NCBI GenBank assembly: GCA_039819485.1 | Contig: JBCBRY010000036.1 | Coordinates: 6,694 to 70,693, forward strand | Direction: 5' to 3' | Origin: UBA6168 sp039819485 | GTDB lineage: Bacteria; Bacteroidota; Bacteroidia; Chitinophagales; Saprospiraceae | Length of the DNA stretch: 64,000 nucleotides | Part shown: piece by piece, positions 62,035-64,000 of the stretch | How the letters are laid out: each line of letters begins with the position of its first letter | How positions within the stretch are numbered: position 1 is the first letter of the stretch | Program-made: the position numbers and the translations under genes | Notes under the pieces: generated by a model | What the model was told of the DNA's origin: nothing | The model's database searches: none | The model's input: only the letters and a program-made list of their open reading frames with translations

Positions 62035-62952
62035 TTAATTTTTCACAAATCGCTTGACGGCCAGGTTATTGTCGCTCAGTACAGAGATGTAGTATATGCC
62101 ACTTTGGAGCTGCTGCGTTTCGAGTAAAAATGCAGCGGTTTTTTGAAATAGTGTCTTTTTTAAAAGGCGCCGGGCGGTCATGTCCTGAATGGTGACTTTG
62201 ATAGGGAAATTTAAATTGTCAGGCAAATGAACTGAAAGTAAGCCACTCACTGGGTTTGGGTGCAGTAACAGGTTCCAATCTTTTCGGGCTTCATTTTCAG
62301 AGGTGGGCAGAAGGCCGCACTCCTCGTCCGTTCCGATACAATAATCCATCAGGATGGTAGGATTACCGACTGCGGATAAGAAAGGTGCGGGCCAAAATGG
62401 GCCATTTGCCCCGATGGCTTCCGTGATGCCGAACCCCCCGGCACTGAGCTGAAAGTGCCTGCGTTCTTTTCCCCATATATATTGCGTAAAAATAGAATCG
62501 ACGATTATTGGCTGGCCGTCTGGTGAAAGATGGAGGCATGTGTTTAAGGTGTCTCCTGCATTTAATGAAAAATCATGAATTAATTCATCGGTGAATTGGT
62601 TGCAGTTGTTGTACTCCCAATTATTATTTGTCTGAAAAAATACTTTTTTATTAATTGTATCGTCTCTCATAAAAACAATTAATGATTCATTTTTAATATA
62701 ATAAGGACTAATTAATTCGGAAGGATTTATTGGGTCGTTAATTATTTCTTGTTTATAAGTTTTTTTATAATTAATTCCATTAATTATCGTGTCTCCATTT
62801 ACTTTAATAAAATGATGATCTGGCCCGTTATCTGTCATGGAAAAAATTAGCCAATGGGCACCGTCTACAGCCATAGGCTCATAATTTTGCGCATTTAAAT
62901 TAATTAATGAATAAATGGAAAATAAAAAAAGAAATAATTTTTTTATAAACAT
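62035..62952 (-). CDS. Secreted protein of unknown function with T9SS sorting domain
   Basis: A 305-residue exported protein. The signal peptide (LFLFLFSIYSLINLNAQ) precedes a ~200-residue domain with repeated aromatic and asparagine-rich strands (GAHWLIFSMTDNGPDHHFIK, VNGDTIINGINYKKTYKQ, FSLNAGDTLNTCLHLS) of a type common in Bacteroidota but without assigned function. Residues ~225-305 form a T9SS type A sorting domain (LLLHPNPVSGLLSVHLPD, GIYYISVLSDN, AVKRFVKN). The gene is much more AT-rich in its 5' half than its neighbours, especially in codons for Asn, Ile and Lys. Confidence 0.85.
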   Translation of the reverse strand: MFIKKLFLFLFSIYSLINLNAQNYEPMAVDGAHWLIFSMTDNGPDHHFIKVNGDTIINGINYKKTYKQEIINDPINPSELISPYYIKNESLIVFMRDDTINKKVFFQTNNNWEYNNCNQFTDELIHDFSLNAGDTLNTCLHLSPDGQPIIVDSIFTQYIWGKERRHFQLSAGGFGITEAIGANGPFWPAPFLSAVGNPTILMDYCIGTDEECGLLPTSENEARKDWNLLLHPNPVSGLLSVHLPDNLNFPIKVTIQDMTARRLLKKTLFQKTAAFLLETQQLQSGIYYISVLSDNNLAVKRFVKN

Positions 62953-63074
62953 GTTTAATGATTTAAAATAAAATAGAATTTGTTTTTAGCTACAATATAA
63001 TTAATATTTCTCCTTATTGTGAATTACTCTTTAAATTATCAGATATTTGCCTGAAATAACCATTTCCAAAATAC

Positions 63075-63776
63075 ATGTTTATTATCAATTCAATTACCAT
63101 CGACCATCATTTTTGCGGTCCATCCGAGTCGGGAAATGGTGGTTATAGTGCAGGGCTGATTGCCACGAATGTTCCTTTTTCAGCTGAAGTAACTTTGCGG
63201 AAACCACCTCCGCTCGATCATTCCATGCGACTACTTGTCGATGGGGAGTCTGCTCGTCTAATGGATGGTGAAGTATTGGTTGCCGAAGCAAGAGAAATTG
63301 CTGGTTTTCATCTTGAAAGCCCTTTGCCTGTTGAGTTTTCGACAGCTACCGAAGCGGCCAAAAACTATTATGGGTACGAGCATTCCCCTTTCCCTAATTG
63401 CTTTGTTTGTGGCCATCTTCGGGAACGTGGGCAAGGGTTGAAAATTCATCCGGGAAGGGTAGTGGGACAGACAGTTGCTTCACCTTGGGTGCCATATGCA
63501 GCCTTAGGAGATTCGCAGGGTTTGGTAAAGGAGGAATTCATTTGGGCGGCACTTGACTGCCCTGGTGCATGGGCATTGATTGACCATGATCAAGTCGTTG
63601 TGTTGGGCCGGATTGCTGTTCAACAAGAATTGCCAATAAAAGTGGAAAAGCCCTATGTCGTAATGGGCTGGGTGATCGGAAGCGAAGGTAGAAAAACCTG
63701 GACTGGTACAGCTATCTATAATGAAAAAAAAGAATTGTGCGCATCTGCAAAAGCAACCTGGATTTCGATTAAATAA
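63075..63776 (+). CDS. Hotdog-fold acyl-CoA thioesterase-like protein
   Basis: A 233-residue protein with the double-hotdog layout of TesB/acyl-CoA thioesterase superfamily members. HHFCGPSESGNGGYSAGLIA near the N-terminus is the usual helix-lining motif (xNGGYxxxL), PFPNCFVCGH is a conserved turn, and EEFIWAALDCPGAWALID corresponds to the second hotdog helix. There is no signal peptide, so it acts in the cytoplasm. It may hydrolyse acyl-CoA esters; catalytic residues cannot be fixed by eye. It is divergent from the T9SS gene. Confidence 0.75.
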   Translation: MFIINSITIDHHFCGPSESGNGGYSAGLIATNVPFSAEVTLRKPPPLDHSMRLLVDGESARLMDGEVLVAEAREIAGFHLESPLPVEFSTATEAAKNYYGYEHSPFPNCFVCGHLRERGQGLKIHPGRVVGQTVASPWVPYAALGDSQGLVKEEFIWAALDCPGAWALIDHDQVVVLGRIAVQQELPIKVEKPYVVMGWVIGSEGRKTWTGTAIYNEKKELCASAKATWISIK

Positions 63777-63920
63777 AAATTGATAATCGTTAATTACTGC
63801 AATCGGCATATTTTATGAATGATTATATTTTGAATCATTTTTAATAGCTGATTATTTGTAGTTAAAAAATGGTATTTTTTTTAAAGAAATTTATTTAGGT
63901 TTTTTCAAAAAGAAATAGAT

Positions 63921-64000
63921 CTTATTTTTCATTTTTCATTTTTCATTTTTCATTTTTCATTTTTCATTTTTCATTTTTCATTTTTAATTTTTAATTTTTC
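63921..64000 (+). repeat. Tandem heptamer array CATTTTT at the right edge
   Basis: About eight perfect TTTTTCA units are followed by two TTTTTAA variants and the start of another unit at the window end. It is a simple-sequence tract likely to vary in length; it continues beyond the window. Confidence 0.9.

Noticed and set aside
61787..62038. 83-codon plus-strand ORF
   Set aside because: It is antisense to the HtrA remnant, whose minus-strand frames give recognisable PDZ-domain sequence.
1..64000. tRNA, rRNA, insertion sequence or prophage genes
   Set aside because: No tRNA-like cloverleaf with T-loop, no rRNA sequence, no transposase or integrase ORF was found on reading the window.

Overview
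The window looks like chromosome of a member of the Bacteroidota, most likely the Saprospiria (Haliscomenobacter/Lewinella-like). This rests on several type IX secretion (T9SS) C-terminal sorting domains, a b558-type five-helix SdhC, GEVED-repeat metzincin proteases, Bacteroidota-type lipoproteins and promoters of TTTG / TAnnTTTG type. Identity is inferred from family content only; no rRNA or tRNA gene was seen.

Layout. 1-4 kb: 5' part of a secreted metzincin (minus strand), small hypothetical genes, two copies of a MITE-like repeat and a truncated esterase/T9SS pseudogene. 4.2-8.8 kb: a PHP phosphatase, then the succinate dehydrogenase operon sdhC-sdhA-sdhB (minus). 9.1-13.4 kb: a 1423-residue secreted G8/beta-helix protein. 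13.7-15 kb: divergent MBL hydrolase and HxlR regulator. 15.2-20.1 kb: glyoxylate shunt (aceB, aceA) divergent from a RamB/ScfR-like regulator. 20.3-36.5 kb: a seven-gene efflux locus on one strand: ABC ATPase, ABC permease fused to a dead M1-peptidase-like module, TolC, membrane fusion protein, RND pump, a second RND pump fused to an ABC ATPase, and an ABC permease. 36.7-42.4 kb: a four-gene cassette (unknown protein, EAD11-CHAT protease, SIR2-like protein, membrane-anchored nSTAND ATPase with a formylglycine-generating-enzyme-like domain) that looks like an NTPase-regulated conflict or immune system. 42.4-64 kb: queA, a secreted GH16 glucanase, a ThuA lipoprotein, a GEVED metalloprotease, YceI and OB-fold proteins, obg, adk, patatin, a T9SS protein and a hotdog-fold thioesterase, separated by repeats and gene remnants.

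The two most unusual items are the RND-ABC fusion at 30921-35612, where a four-helix membrane segment appears to be inserted inside the ABC nucleotide-binding domain between the A-loop and Walker A, and the EAD11-CHAT / SIR2 / nSTAND-FGE cassette with its unrecognised first gene. Intergenic DNA is rich in palindromes: every real gap in the efflux operon holds one, and at least two dispersed repeat families recur in the window.

All calls come from reading the sequence; no database search was run.
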